64,000 nt of DNA. It comes from Isoetes taiwanensis (Eukaryota > Streptophyta > Lycopodiopsida > Isoetales > Isoetaceae). The notes under the pieces are model-generated. The model worked only from the letters and a program-made list of their open reading frames with translations. It was not told the DNA's origin and made no database searches. Both the position numbers and the translations under genes were made by a program. This document shows, in pieces, positions 1 through 10,019 of the stretch. Numbering within the stretch: the stretch's first letter is position 1; each line of letters opens with the position of its first letter. The stretch spans positions 1,435,501 to 1,499,500 of the forward strand of contig JAJEKV010000091.1 in the NCBI GenBank assembly GCA_021234155.1. The letters are read 5' to 3'.

Positions 1-275
1 GTTTTCCAAGTTCTATAACAGGCTTCAGCCGTGACAAGCTAGTACCACAATTCACCTCCAAGATAAGTTCAGGTAGACTTGATATATTAGTGCTCGTGCC
101 AACTATGTCATCCATCTTCTCAAGTCTAAAGTCGAGCTGCCTCATGAGAGAATCAGTTGCAACTAAAATGTTAGGATCTTTTTGAGCCCTAGACATCACT
201 CTAGCAATTACCGCCTCCAAGGAGGCCTGAATCTTGTTCAAGTCCACTTGACTGCTTGTTTGCAAGGGAGACTCT
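1..275 (-). pseudogene. C-terminal tail of the MULE-type protein (partial)
   Basis: The minus strand is open from about 310 to the window edge in the frame LWRPRGSEVLEVVRLG followed by QVDLNKIQASLEAVIARVM and LRLEKMDDIVG-like heptads. It is one frame away from the upstream SWIM exon, so a frameshift or a short intron lies between them. The segment is acidic and helical and could be a dimer helix. The gene continues off the window. Confidence 0.45.
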
Positions 276-681
276 TCCCCTAGGCGTACTACCTCAAGCA
301 CCTCCGATCCCCTCGGTCTCCACAACTCTCTTGCACGGCCAGATTGCTCGTGTGGTCCATGCCCCCACCTATTGTCCCATATTGGGAACCCAACACCGTA
401 AAGAGATCTTGATCCCCGAATTGCCAAGCATTTGCATAACTTTCACTGATGTTACATAGATTACCCTTGGCTCCCCAAGGGCAATCACAACATGCCCAAT
501 TCTTGTGTGCTCCAGCAACAAAATACGGCCCTCGGCCCAAGAGTGTTTTCGGTTTGCACTTCAGCCTCGCCCTCCTCGGTTGGTAAATGTGACTTGTTCG
601 TCGGCAATTCTGAAAGCCTCTAATTGCGCACTCTACTATTTGTTCCTGTGAGGTGTTCACTACAAATCCATGTTCCTTCAT
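262..681 (-). pseudogene. SWIM-type zinc-finger exon of the MULE gene
   Basis: After a likely acceptor (TTCTAG near 689) the frame reads MKEHGFVVNTSQEQIVECAI and later WACCDCPWGAKGNLC. The pattern CxC...C matches the SWIM zinc finger that follows MULE transposase domains (CxCx(n)CxH), but the final His is replaced by an NI pair. The frame stops near 289 and the coding sense moves to another frame. SWIM fingers bind DNA or protein in these transposases. Confidence 0.6.
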
Positions 682-754
682 AGACCTAGAACATAGCTAT
701 ATATCAATCATTTGCAAGGTAAATTTGCAAGGTATGTGATATGTAAATGTTACC

Positions 755-1232
755 TCATGTAAGCCATGTGTGTCTCCACATTGTTAGTGAGAATGTAGAG
801 CAACCAGTCAATTTCTCCTCCCGAAGTGCACGTTTACATATGCCTAGGTGCAACTTAAGGGCAGCATGCCATGCCTCTATGGCAGCATTGGTCTCTTGAT
901 TGGAGTGCATGTACATTCTTGTAGCCAATACCCATTCACAGATGTTCTTAGTCCACTCCCTACTCATGTAGGCCGACAATTTAGGGTATTGAGGATACTT
1001 CCTCACCAACTCTTCCAATCTCTTGATAGCCTCTTTCCTAACTTGCCTTCCCCTGTACTCATGACCATACTCATTGTCCCCTACAGACCCCTCTGTCTTG
1101 TATATTATATTCCCTAGCTCCTTGAACATTTCATTTCTATGCACCTTACTCCTTACATTTTTGCTTAGCCACTTAATCCAGCTCTTCTCACATGCCAAAT
1201 GCATATTTGCAATGTGCACGCTTTGGGAAAAC
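755..1232 (-). pseudogene. MULE transposase middle exon
   Basis: Acceptor CTTGTAG at 1233-1239 opens an exon that joins in frame to the previous one (AVKM then FSQSVHIAN). It is open for about 155 codons and holds the conserved MULE segment TNAAIEAWHAALKLHL, which in relatives reads TNNAIESYH, followed by a basic stretch. The frame ends in TGA at 755, next to a possible donor (GAG/GTAACA), so either the donor moved or the stop is a mutation. Confidence 0.7.
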
Positions 1233-1300
1233 CTACAAGTGTTAGTGTTAGAAAGTATGCAAGAAAGTATAAGAAGGGGAAATTGCCGTGCATCACTTAC

Positions 1301-1752
1301 ATTTTTACCGCTTTGATTTCAAAGATCAGATCGCCGCTATGATGCAAGAAGGGTGCCAACCGGATCATCCCGCATAATGAATCCTTTAGTGCTTTCAAAC
1401 ACTTAGTTATAGCCCTACTTTTTGAGAATTGGTTATGACATATGCCAATGGCATGCCATTGCAATGGTCATCGAAGGCAATGAGTGTAAAAAGATAGTAC
1501 CTGCATAATTGAAACCAATAGCTGTCATTGCATCTTGAATTTTAAACCAATAGATGTCATTGCATGATTGAAACCAACTGCTATAGCCATTTTAAATGGA
1601 CTATGGAAAAGATCTAGAATGGAAATGAACTCTTAGAGTGTACCTCTTGTCATTAGTTTTGAAGGTTGCATCCATGCAAATGGCCCTATTCTTTCCAAAC
1701 TTGTTCAAAGTGTTCAAAGTCTTGTTAGTGCATGAAAGTAGTGCATGTACAT
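1301..1752 (-). pseudogene. MULE transposase catalytic-core exons
   Basis: Exon 1644-1752 (acceptor TTCTTAG before 1752, donor GAG/GTACAC) encodes KNRAICMDATFKTND, the family's first catalytic-Asp block. It splices in frame to exon 1301-1500 (acceptor ATGCAG), which continues AFDDHCNGMPLAYVIT, another conserved MULE block. A frameshift near 1425 follows; the frame ITKCLKALKDSL then runs to the donor at 1300 (AAAAAT/GTAAGT). Keeping both splice sites and coding identity suggests fairly recent inactivation. The later catalytic residues were not located with certainty. Confidence 0.8.
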
Positions 1753-2304
1753 CTAAGAATTAAATATACTTCTGCTACAATGTTTTCTACTACAGAAACA
1801 ACAACAACAGAAAACTAGAGGATACGGTTTTTTAAATACATACCTTTTCATAGTCAAATAAGAATCCCTGGTTGGCCTCTTTAGCACCCTCTCGGGATTG
1901 GAACTCCTCAAGTAGAAGCTGCACGGTGCCACACAATTTCTTTGCTCTCCAAGAATGAAGTCTTCAACCCGGTTTGTTGGGAAGTAGCAGGTCCACACAA
2001 GCATTTCTCCACCTCCCCTCGCATTGTAAGGAACTTGGTGCTCTTCTCGAAACCAAAGGTAGGTTGTCGTGGTCGAAAATGCCATTAGGGGTGACTCCAC
2101 ATGTATTTCAAAGACGCAAATTGAATGGGAATGGCAGAAAGGGAGCTCGATATACGCTTTCTTACCTCCTAAAAATAATCTTAAGCGATAAATACCGCGG
2201 CTATCTTCTCCTCCAGCCCCCAAACGCCCATAGCTGCAAGGGGCCGCTTTGAACATCCGCTCAGGTATTATGCAAAGCAGTAAGCAGAAATTCTCGAAGA
2301 CAAA

Positions 2305-3085
2305 TGTGGGATCCCGGAGGGTGGTTTCGACGCCCTGTGTCGTGTCCAGACGGATGGTTGGTCCGCGTATGGCCGACATGTTCAAAATCGCCGCGACGAT
2401 CATTCCATCGCCATCGGCCGGGCCACCGCCGATTTTCATGCAAATCGTAGGTGGGGATCCCGGAGGAAGGAATCACGACCGGAGGTGGTGATCCCGGAGG
2501 CGGGGATAACGGGGCGGATATCGGATCGCCGATGTCGGCCCCACGGTGGTGATCCCGGAGGCGGGAATAACGCGGCCGATATCGGACCGCCGATATCGGC
2601 CTCAGGTGGGTGATCCCGGAGGAAGGAATCACGACCGGCGGTAGTTCGGTGATCCCGAGGCCGGATTTCCATCGTCCTCGATGCCGGGCCGATGTCGGCC
2701 ATGGTGGTGATCCCGAGGTCGATAAGGTGGCGAGACGGGTGGCCGATATCGGCCACGCGATGGCGATCCTGGAGGAGGGGATCACACCCACGGCTGATAT
2801 CGGGGCGCGATTATCGACCAGGGCATGGGGATCCCGGAGGGCGAGATCAGGCGTTGGTGATCCCGGAGGGCGGGATCGGGTGTTGGTGATACCGGAGGCG
2901 GGGAACACCACGGATGACCCGAATGTGTCGCGTGGGCGGACGACCCAGATTTATGCAGGACCCTCACGCGGTGTCAAGACGGTGAAACGGGGTCCTCAAA
3001 CGGATTCCGCTGAAGCCCCCCGGCGGTGATACCGGAGGACGGTTTTTTTACCTCCGGGATCCCCGAAACCAGGGTAAGACTATCC
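2305..3085. repeat. GC-rich minisatellite built on GATCCCGGAGG
   Basis: GATCCCGGAGG occurs exactly at 2310, 2456, 2490, 2551, 2612, 2830 and 2859. Close variants lie at 2651, 2709, 2765, 2888 and 3028. Spacings cluster near 29-34 and 56-65 bp, one and two units of about 30 bp. Between them sit near-palindromes of the type GGCCGATATCGGCC (about 2510, 2575, 2590, 2740, 2800). The long open frames across the block on both strands are a by-product of the GC content. The end of the block (2885-3095) is related to 42990-43245, so it is a dispersed repeat and not a local accident. Confidence 0.8.
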
Positions 3086-3129
3086 TGAGCCCATGTAGCC
3101 TAACGTTTGAAAATGTCCGCTTTAAGTTA

Positions 3130-3672
3130 GTGCATGGGTTACATAACCCACAGATTGATTGGCGTACTAGATCCTTTCGGTTTGCTGGTTCGAGCTCTAG
3201 TTCCAGTTCATCTACAGTTCAGGCCTCTGCATCAATATCTACTTCAGTCCGTACAGTATCATGGGCTCCTGATTCTGTCCTTGCTATTCCTGTTTCTGCT
3301 CCACGTCCCGATTTGGCTCTTATCTCAAATCCAGTTCATGTCTCAGATTCTGACCATGTTCTAGATGATGTCCCAGCTCCAGTTCTTGTTCCAGTTCCTG
3401 CTCTAGTTCCTGCTCCAATTCCTGTTCCAGTTGCTCCTACTTCTTCTTATGTTCCTGCTCTCGCTCCTGTTCTTGCTCCTGCTTCTATAGAGGCTTCTTC
3501 ACGCTTTCAGCTCCGTATCTCCAAGATCTCACTTCACAAGTTTATCAGATCTGGTAGGCAAGATCCCAGTTCAGCATTTGCAATCCAAGTCAATCCTTCG
3601 ACTAGCTCTGCTTCAGAAATGTCTGCTCATGTCCTTCCTGATAAATACAAGGATTGGCGATGTTTTTTATAA
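3130..3672 (+). pseudogene. gypsy protease C-terminus and Pro-rich linker
   Basis: This open frame of 180 codons begins with LHNPQIDWRT, the usual last motif of the retropepsin domain in plant chromoviruses. A low-complexity linker of Ser, Pro, Val and Ala repeats (PVPALVPAPIPVPVAP) follows. It ends with VLPDKYKDW, which in relatives leads into reverse transcriptase (yxDFxDVF). The frame breaks there. The Pro/Val linker is unusually long for this position. Confidence 0.7.
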
Positions 3673-3689
3673 GGTCAAAGCCAGTAAGC

Positions 3690-4310
3690 TTCTAGAGCAT
3701 CGTCGCTATGACTGCCCCATTGATCTTTAGCCAGGGACAACCCCGCCATTTAGCCCTATCTATGGCTTATCGCCAACAGAATTGTAGACTTTGCGAACCT
3801 ATATCGAGGAAAATCTTGCAACTGGGTTTATCCGACATTCTCAGTTCCCCACAGGAGCTGCCATCTTCTTTGTTTCCAAGAAGGATGGTTCTTTACGGCT
3901 GGTTTTGGATTATCGTGGCCTCAACAAGATCACTGTGAGTAATTGGTATCCTCTCCCTCTGATTCCAGAGTTACTTGAGCGGCTACAAGGTGCACAATAC
4001 TTCACGAAAATCGATCTTCGAGGTGCCTATAATCTCATCCAGATCAGGGAACGTGATGAGTGGAAGACATCATTTCGAACTCGGTATGGTCATTTTGAGT
4101 GTACCGTCATGCCTTTTGACCTTACCAATGCTCCGCCAGTCTTTCAGCACATGGCTAACGATGTTTTTCGGGAGCTTTATTATCATCTATCTAGATGATA
4201 TTATGGTTTATTCAAAGACTTTGGAGGAGCATGAAGAACATGTCAGGAAGGTTTTTCAAAAGCTACGGGAACATGGATTTTATGCCAAGCTGGAGAAGTT
4301 AGTTTGAGCA
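3690..4310 (+). pseudogene. gypsy reverse transcriptase domain
   Basis: Motifs in order across three frames: [46 protein letters not shown] (nearly intact), [33 protein letters not shown], then the catalytic [17 protein letters not shown] near 4185-4225. Frameshifts lie near 3780 and 4180. Both Asp of the DD pair are kept, but the chain is broken. Confidence 0.9.
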
Positions 4311-4314
4311 GGAA

Positions 4315-4960
4315 AATGTCAAGTTTCTTGGCTATCGCATCACATCTCAAGGTGTTTCCATGGATCTAGAGAAGGTCAGCACAGTTCTTGTTTGCGAAAC
4401 ACCTTCCTCGGTTAAAGATGTACAATGCTTCTTGGAGTTTGCCAATTTTTATCGCCGCTTCATCAAGGATTATTCGAAGATCGTCTTGCCTTTGACATGT
4501 CTCACTAGGAAGGATTTTCCCATTGAGTGGAAATTGAAGCAGAATCAGCATTCATCACTCTGAAGCATGCTTTTACAGCAGCACCTGTTCTTGCACACCT
4601 GGATCCTGCATGTCCCTATATTCTCGAAGCTAATGCATCAGATTTTGCTCTTGGCAGCATCTTGTCGTAAGAAGGGGATGATCATAAGCTGCATCCGATC
4701 GCCTATCATTCTCGAAAGTTCCAGGTTACAGAGATCAACTATCCTATTTACGATAAGGAACTTTTGGCGATTGTTGACTCTTTTCAAGAGTGGCAAAGAT
4801 TTCTTGAAGGTTCTCCTCATATGGTGACTGTGTATATGGACCATCGCAATCTTCGGCTCGATGGCATACACAGGTGCTATCTTGCTTTGATTTCATCATC
4901 AGATTTCGGCCTAGCACGCTTCAAGGGAAACCAGATGCTCTTTCTCGCAGATCTTATTTC
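4315..4960 (+). pseudogene. gypsy RT thumb and RNase H domain
   Basis: Pieces of the connection and RNase H regions follow one another in different frames: VQCFLEFANFYRRFIKDYSKI (4410-4480), DPACPYILEANASDFALGSIL (about 4600-4665), [10 protein letters not shown] and [15 protein letters not shown] (4690-4795), then [11 protein letters not shown]. The ASDFALG and DKELLA blocks are hallmark gypsy RNase H motifs. At least four frame changes. Confidence 0.8.
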
Positions 4961-5039
4961 GAACCTAAGGCGGGGGAGCCAGCATTTGATCAACAATCAG
5001 AGGCTTACAACTTATGGCCATCATTTTGTTCGAGAGGCC

Positions 5040-6200
5040 TCATGATACATCCTTATTGGAGTCTGTTCGAACATCTCTTCCTTCTGATCCATTGGCGCAG
5101 GATCTAATATCTCATCTTGGCTCAGCATCATCCTCCCGACAAATAAGGTTGGATTATGATCATTTTGAGGTTCGAGATGGACTTCTATTTCCTGATGGAC
5201 TTCTGTATATTTTGGATGGTGCCCCTCGAAAGTCATGATTCTCCTCTCGCCGGCCATTTTGGCATTGCCAAGACTTTGGAACTTATTGCTCGAGATTATT
5301 AGTGGCCATGTCTCCATCGCACTGTTGAGACTTTTGTACGCTCATGTGATATTTGTTGTCGTGCAAGAGCTCTCAAGCATTGTCCACATGGGCTGCTTCA
5401 GTCTTTACCAGTTCTAGTCGGTCCTTGGAAGAGCATTTCGGTGGATTTTATTGTTGAGCTTCCATCCTCCAGGGCCATGATGCCATCCTTATTATTGTTG
5501 ACCGTTTTTCCAAGATGGCGCATTTCATTCCTTGCAGCACTTCTATCTCCAGTGAAGCCACGACGGTTCTCTTGCTTCGAGAGGTGGTTCGACTCCATGG
5601 CTTACCAGATAACATTGTCAGTGACCGCAGCCCATAGTTTATTGCCAGCTTTTGGAAGCGTCTTTTGCAACTCTTGTATGTGGAATGTTCACTCTCTTCC
5701 GGACATCACCCAGAGACCAATGGGCAGGTGGAGTGCACTAATCAAACACTTGAGCAGTATTCGTGATGCTTTATCAATTATCAGCAGGATGACTGGGTTG
5801 ATTGGCTACCCCTAGTAGAATTTGTTTACAATAATTCTGTCCATGCTTCCACAGGCCAGACTCCATTCTTTATTAATTTCGGCATGCATCCCCGGTGGTC
5901 TTTCATTGCTCCAAGATATGACTCAATCAATCCCAATGCCGAGAACAGGCTCGAGAAGCTTCGCAAGCTCCAGGACGATCTTCAACACCATCTCCTCCAG
6001 GCCCAAGCATGTTATCGTTATCATGCAGATCAGCACTGTCAGGAGGCTCCTCATTTTGCAGTTGGTGATCTTGTTTGGCTCTTGCGTCGGGATTTTCCGA
6101 CAGCTCGCCCTTGTAACAAGCTCGACTACCGGCGCTTAGGACCCTATCGGATCATTGAACGAGTTGGTTATGCTACTTTCCATCTTGAGCTTCTGCCATG
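5040..6200 (+). pseudogene. gypsy integrase domain
   Basis: After a degraded linker the integrase zinc-binding region shows HDSPLAGHFGIAKT (about 5228-5270) and CDICCRARALKH (5345-5380), then LVGPWKSISVDFIVELP with the first catalytic Asp. Later blocks are scattered: NPRS- and TNQ-like pieces near 5700-5740, EFVYNNSVHASTGQTPFF (5818-5875), and VGDLVWLLRRDFPTARP and YRRLGPYRIIERVGYATFHLELLP (6060-6198). The HHCC finger and the DDE triad are split by frameshifts. Confidence 0.85.
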
Positions 6201-6326
6201 AGTTCAACTTCACCTAGTGTTCCATGCGTCTTTGTTAGAACCCTATATGGCGAACCCATTTCCAGATTGAGTACCTATATCATCTGGACCCCAAAAAAAT
6301 TCTACAGATGTCGGTTAAGTGTACCT

Positions 6327-6405
6327 GCAGAGAGCTTATCACTGGGATTAAAAAACCTCGCCCTTTCAGGTTTTCAAGGAAAAACCTGAGTGATAAGCCC
6401 TCTGC
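6327..6405 (-). other. Long stem-loop of the LINE-A 3' type (copy A4)
   Basis: On the minus strand GCAGAGGGCTTATCACT (6405-6389) pairs with AGTGATAAGCTCTCTGC (6343-6327), 16 of 17 positions. Inside lies GGTTTTTCCTTGAAAACC and a GGGCGAGGTTTTTTAATCC segment, nearly the same inner sequence as the 3' region of LINE-A at 15846-15906 and 48205-48269. The outer stem differs in sequence from those copies but still pairs. No LINE coding sequence was recognised next to it. Confidence 0.65.
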
Positions 6406-6675
6406 AAGGGGCTTGGACACAACGTAAGGCTGCAAAAAAAAACGCTCCCACAAAGAAACCCCCGAAGCCTGAAGAAGACGGTGTCGCGCATCCTGCTGTA
6501 CCTGCACATCAACAAACTAGAACACAAAGATAAGAAAACAACAACCTCGAAAAAGCTTAGGCTAGTCACGCTGCGTGCCACTGAAAAAAAACAACCTCAA
6601 AAAAAGCGAGGGGGCTGGTCATGCGTACACGCAACAAAAACAACATTTACAATAATATACATATTAATCCGAGGG

Positions 6676-7240
6676 TGGATGGGAGTCAAGGGAACTGCTG
6701 AGAGAGGAGAAAACACCGATGAGAAGTCGATGAAGAATCTGCAAATGATTCCAAATGAACCGAGCCACATAAAATGTATGCAATGCATGCATGCATGAAG
6801 AGATGCATGCTTGCCCATTTGAGAATGCCAACCGATGGCTCTGATCGATGGGATTCTCAAGGGCTCGCGATGAAAATGCAAAAAGCTCCCCGACAAAAAG
6901 AGAAATTCCTTATCAAAACGGGACCGAGGTTGAAGGCTAAAGGATGGCAAAAACAAGGGACAAGATCGGGGAAGAACATGTCCCAATATGAAGAAGACGC
7001 CAAACTGTCAAACCAAGCAGGGAGAAGCCCCTCCCCTGCCTGGTATCAAAAAAAGAGAGTCAAGGGAACTGCTGAGAGAGGAGAAAACGCCAATGAGAAG
7101 TCGATGAAGAATCTGCAAGAAATAGCGATTCCAAATGAACCAGATCCACATAAAATGCATGCAATGCATGCATGCAAGAGATGCATGCTTGCCCATTCGA
7201 GAATGCCGATCCGATGGCTCGGATCGATGGGACTATTTTT
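6676..7240 (+). repeat. Pair of 190-bp direct repeats rich in CATGCATG
   Basis: 6687-6870 and 7058-7235 are near copies about 375 bp apart. Both start with GTCAAGGGAACTGCTGAGAG and contain AAGTCGATGAAGAATCTGCA, a GCATGCATGCAT block and GAGATGCATGCTTGCCCATT. The second copy has a 9-bp insertion (AAATAGCGA region) and a shorter GCATGC tract. Open frames crossing the repeats are not convincing as genes. The CATGCATG (RY) motifs could be chance products of the alternating purine-pyrimidine tract. Confidence 0.8.
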
Positions 7241-7322
7241 GGATGAAACTAGGATTTCTAGTTTGATTTTATAAAATCCGATAACGTAATGAACAAATGG
7301 TTCTTATTTTACAACCCGCAAT

Positions 7323-7661
7323 TTGTCCCGAAATATACGGAGCGGCCGCCACAAAACTTTTTCTTCTCCTAACATTTTGTTTCTTTGCTCTTCTTGCCTA
7401 AAGATGACTCCTCCGCTTTCTTTGTTTCTTCAGCCTTGGGAGGTAAAGTGTGTGTTCTTTGCGGACAAACCGGATGGGATGGATGTTAACTTGGCAAGGG
7501 GTTTGCAGAAGACGATGGCAAGAGGAAAGTACAGCAAGCCCCTTGGTTTTTTGGAGTTTCAGAGGCTGCAACATCTCGATTTGTTAGAGCAGAAGCGAGC
7601 AAGCAACGATGTTGGATTTATCCCACTCGCGTGTTCAGCAAAACTGTGGGTTGTGCTATAG
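7323..7661 (+). CDS. Unrecognised 112-codon open frame
   Basis: An open frame runs from an ATG at 7323 to TAG at 7659. The second half (LARGLQKTMARGKYSKPLG and LQHLDLLEQKRAS) has natural-protein composition, basic and helical. I do not recognise a family. No clear promoter or intron signal was seen, and the start lies next to repeats. It may be an exon, a relic or chance. Confidence 0.2.
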   Translation: MSRNIRSGRHKTFSSPNILFLCSSCLKMTPPLSLFLQPWEVKCVFFADKPDGMDVNLARGLQKTMARGKYSKPLGFLEFQRLQHLDLLEQKRASNDVGFIPLACSAKLWVVL

Positions 7662-9010
7662 CATCGAGGCCTCCATCGCCATGGCAAAATGGCATAGCTT
7701 GCATCAGAGCCTCAATCGCCGATTTTACTGCTTTTATTGAATGTCAATCTTCAAAAAACTTATAGCAGCTGGTCGAAAGCATGATTTAGAAGCTCAGGTT
7801 GTTTCTTTGGCGAGCTTGTGGCTATAGCTTCTGATCAGGAGGCCGTAAGCTTCCAGATCTTTAGTTTCTGAGGTGATCAAGGGATAACAGGGAATTTTCT
7901 CAAAACAAAGAAAGAATGAGGGCCGGATATTTGTTTACCAAGCTTTTTGGCTACACAGAGTTCGTTGATCAAGGACAAAAGGCGTTTTAAACAATATACA
8001 AAGGATTCCCCATAAGCGCCTTTCACTGCCTCGCTCGTAATATTAACCATTTGTTCATTATGTAAGGGAAACTACTTATCTCGAAGATTCCCTTGGGAAT
8101 ATTTTCTCGATGACCCGCCAGACTCGTCAGCGCTGCGGCTTTGCCACCTGGACGCCACCCCATCTGGCGGGGCAGCCTCGCAAGATTCCCTTGTGGAATT
8201 TTCTTGAACCGTAGTTTCCCTAGTACATAAATCTAATAAGACCGGCAAATTTCTTTTCTAGTTCTAAGAACTTTTTTTCTAACCCTAGCTAGATAAAACC
8301 ATGGTTCGAAAAATATTTTAGATGTAACCAGAAAATTTGCCATCTATAGAAAGAATCTCTTCGATTGGAAGCAGAGCATTAATTTGGAATATGCATACAA
8401 AGAATCGCTTCAACCTATGAGGTATTGAAAGAGCACAACAGCGGACTCACATTGACCGTTGTTGCTCCAAGGTAAACTGCAAGTCCTCCCCCAAAATTTC
8501 ATTTGGCCTAAGTAAGAGCATTAATACCCTAAAATCATGTGGCAGTGCTAGTGCCAGATCTATGGAGCCCAGGGCCACCAGGCAACTGCAACTCTTTAAT
8601 GCACTGCAACTTTGCTACCTAGGCTACGAATCTAAGATATGCAATTGCAGATCTACTTTGCCGCCCAGCCAGGCCAGGGCATGGCGTGCCCAATATGGTC
8701 CCCCTAACCTTTTCAAAAAATCCCCAGTCCCCTAACCTTTAAACTGGAAATTTGGGTATTTGGATGAATCTTTACATGCAATTAGCCATACGTTTGAGAT
8801 TTTTGTTGGAACCACCCGCAATAGCCCTAAACCCTAATTGGATTTTCAGAGATTCAACCGGCAATTCTCACTTTTTTGAACTCTGGATAGAACAGGAGGA
8901 ACGATTCTACCTTGTTAAAGCAAGCCCGCGCTAGATGAACAATAAAGAACAATAAAGGCCTTACCCCCTTGCAATAGGTGTTGATGGCAGAATAATAAAG
9001 GCCTTGATGT
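7662..9010. other. Unassigned intergenic stretch
   Basis: No gene was recognised. Short direct repeats of AAGATTCCCTTG occur at about 8089 and 8183 around a GC-rich segment (8110-8180). A 60-codon open frame at 8752-8934 has no recognisable domain. Confidence 0.3.
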
Positions 9011-9025
9011 TGCATCTCAATCAGA

Positions 9026-9135
9026 ATTGGTCTAAGAATTCACACTCGATATTTGCTATGAGGTCCAGAGTGATCAGACTGAATTGGTCTAAGAATTCAC
9101 ACTCGATATTTTTGCTATGAGGTCCAGAGTGATGT
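9026..9135 (+). repeat. Tandem duplication, about 56-bp unit
   Basis: The unit TTGGTCTAAGAATTCACACT...GAGGTCCAGAGTGAT occurs twice in a row. The second copy differs by two extra T in the TTTGCTATGAGG part. It lies just upstream of the receptor-kinase pseudogene. Confidence 0.8.
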
Positions 9136-9544
9136 TTGGTTGAAAGCTCCTATCATTGATCCGTAAAACGCATTGCGCATGCAATGCCTTTTAGGAACAA
9201 ATATGGAGAGGATCTTCTTCTTCCTTTTCTTCCGGCCGTTATATAATAATAGAATCTCATCCTTTTTCTATCAATTACACCATCCTTCGTACTAATCTAG
9301 CATGGAACTATGATATAAATGCGGTTTATCCAGTTCTAGTGAACAGATTCGAAGTTTTGGCCAATGAAAACTTTTCACTTTCATTTCAATGGTCCCAAGA
9401 TCAAAGGAGAAATATAAATTGGGATTTTTATGACAATTGACAATGCAAAACCACGATGATCCGAGTGCAGGCGATAGTATCCGACAAATCTAGGCTTGAG
9501 CCGGATTCTAGCAAAGGGAAGAATTATTCGAGAGATGGAGGCAA

Positions 9545-9790
9545 AGAAAGAGGTTTGGTCAATGGCCATAACGCGGAGCAGCTTGGGAACTGAAATCAGA
9601 AGGAACTTTGCTCTTCTATGATGCCAATCATAGAGTGGTATGGAACATCATGGATTATCCCACAGATGTTGCGGTTGTGGGGCGGAATTTCACAAAGCTT
9701 ACAGCAGGAAATGCTTCAGCTATGTTAGAAGATGGTTATTTTACAATGAATGCAAGTCCCACTCTACGGCGATGCCAATCCAGATTGAAG
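9545..9790 (+). pseudogene. Bulb-type (B_lectin) domain fragment
   Basis: The frames give EVWSMAITR, then (one base shifted) AAWELKSEGTLLFYDANHRV, VVWNIMDYPTDVAVVG and MLEDGYFTMNA. The pattern leu-x-SEG-x-L-x-L-x-D followed by VVW is the B_lectin repeat signature of S-domain kinases. The mannose-binding residues are not clearly kept. A frameshift lies near 9573. Confidence 0.6.
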
Positions 9791-10019
9791 GAGTAAAGGC
9801 TCAGCTTAGGGGATTTGTTTATTTGGAACATCACTGCTTCCTACACAAATTATATTCCTATTTATGGCAGGAAGTCTGTCAGGATAGCATCATCAGATTA
9901 TCTGAGGACGCATCCTTCATGCTCTACGACTTCAAAATGGTATGTGAGTTCTAGATCATGCTTGTTGTTCTTATTATGGAATATCATATTCTGCTTGCAG
10001 TGGGGATAGCAAAACCTGG

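Larger units (their letters stand above)
1..2190 (-). pseudogene. MULE-type transposase gene remnant (SWIM zinc finger), five or more exons
   Basis: Reading the minus strand from about 2190 down to 1 gives a chain of exons typical of plant Mutator-like (MULE) transposases: an N-terminal DNA-binding-like segment (1844-2190), the DDE transposase core (1301-1752), a helical segment with TNAAIEAWHAALK (755-1232), a SWIM-like zinc finger (262-681) and a C-terminal tail (1-275). Several introns have clean GT and AG ends: donors at 1843, 1643 and 1300; acceptors before 1752, 1500 and 1232. Exon joins 1644/1500 and 1301/1232 keep the frame. Other joins and the segments near 1420, 755 and 280 are out of frame, so the gene looks inactive. 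The window edge cuts the 3' end. The enzyme would cut and paste its own element. Confidence 0.8.
3120..6285 (+). mobile_element. Ty3/gypsy (chromovirus-like) pol remnant, no LTRs
   Basis: The order protease tail, reverse transcriptase, RNase H, integrase is that of Ty3/gypsy. The element starts inside protease (LHNPQIDWRTRSFRF) at about 3130 and ends after the integrase C-terminus (FHASLLEPY) at about 6285. Gag, the protease active site, the chromodomain and both LTRs are missing. The frame changes at least ten times, with several stops. It abuts the GC minisatellite on the left and a stem-loop segment on the right. It cannot move by itself. Confidence 0.9.

Noticed and set aside
2261-2911. 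Long minus- and plus-strand open frames (65-216 codons) across the GC block
   Set aside because: They overlap in several frames on both strands and translate the GATCCCGGAGG repeat itself; open frames are expected in GC-rich DNA.
2249-3085. CRISPR-like array
   Set aside because: Units vary in spacing (29-65 bp), lack constant-length unique spacers, and the setting is plant nuclear DNA.
3120-6285. LTR pair of the gypsy element
   Set aside because: The sequences on the two sides (GC minisatellite and stem-loop segment) are unrelated and have no TG...CA ends.
6597-6986. Minus-strand 129-codon frame
   Set aside because: It covers the CATGCATG direct repeat; the same frame is seen again at 7008-7196, so it is repeat-driven.
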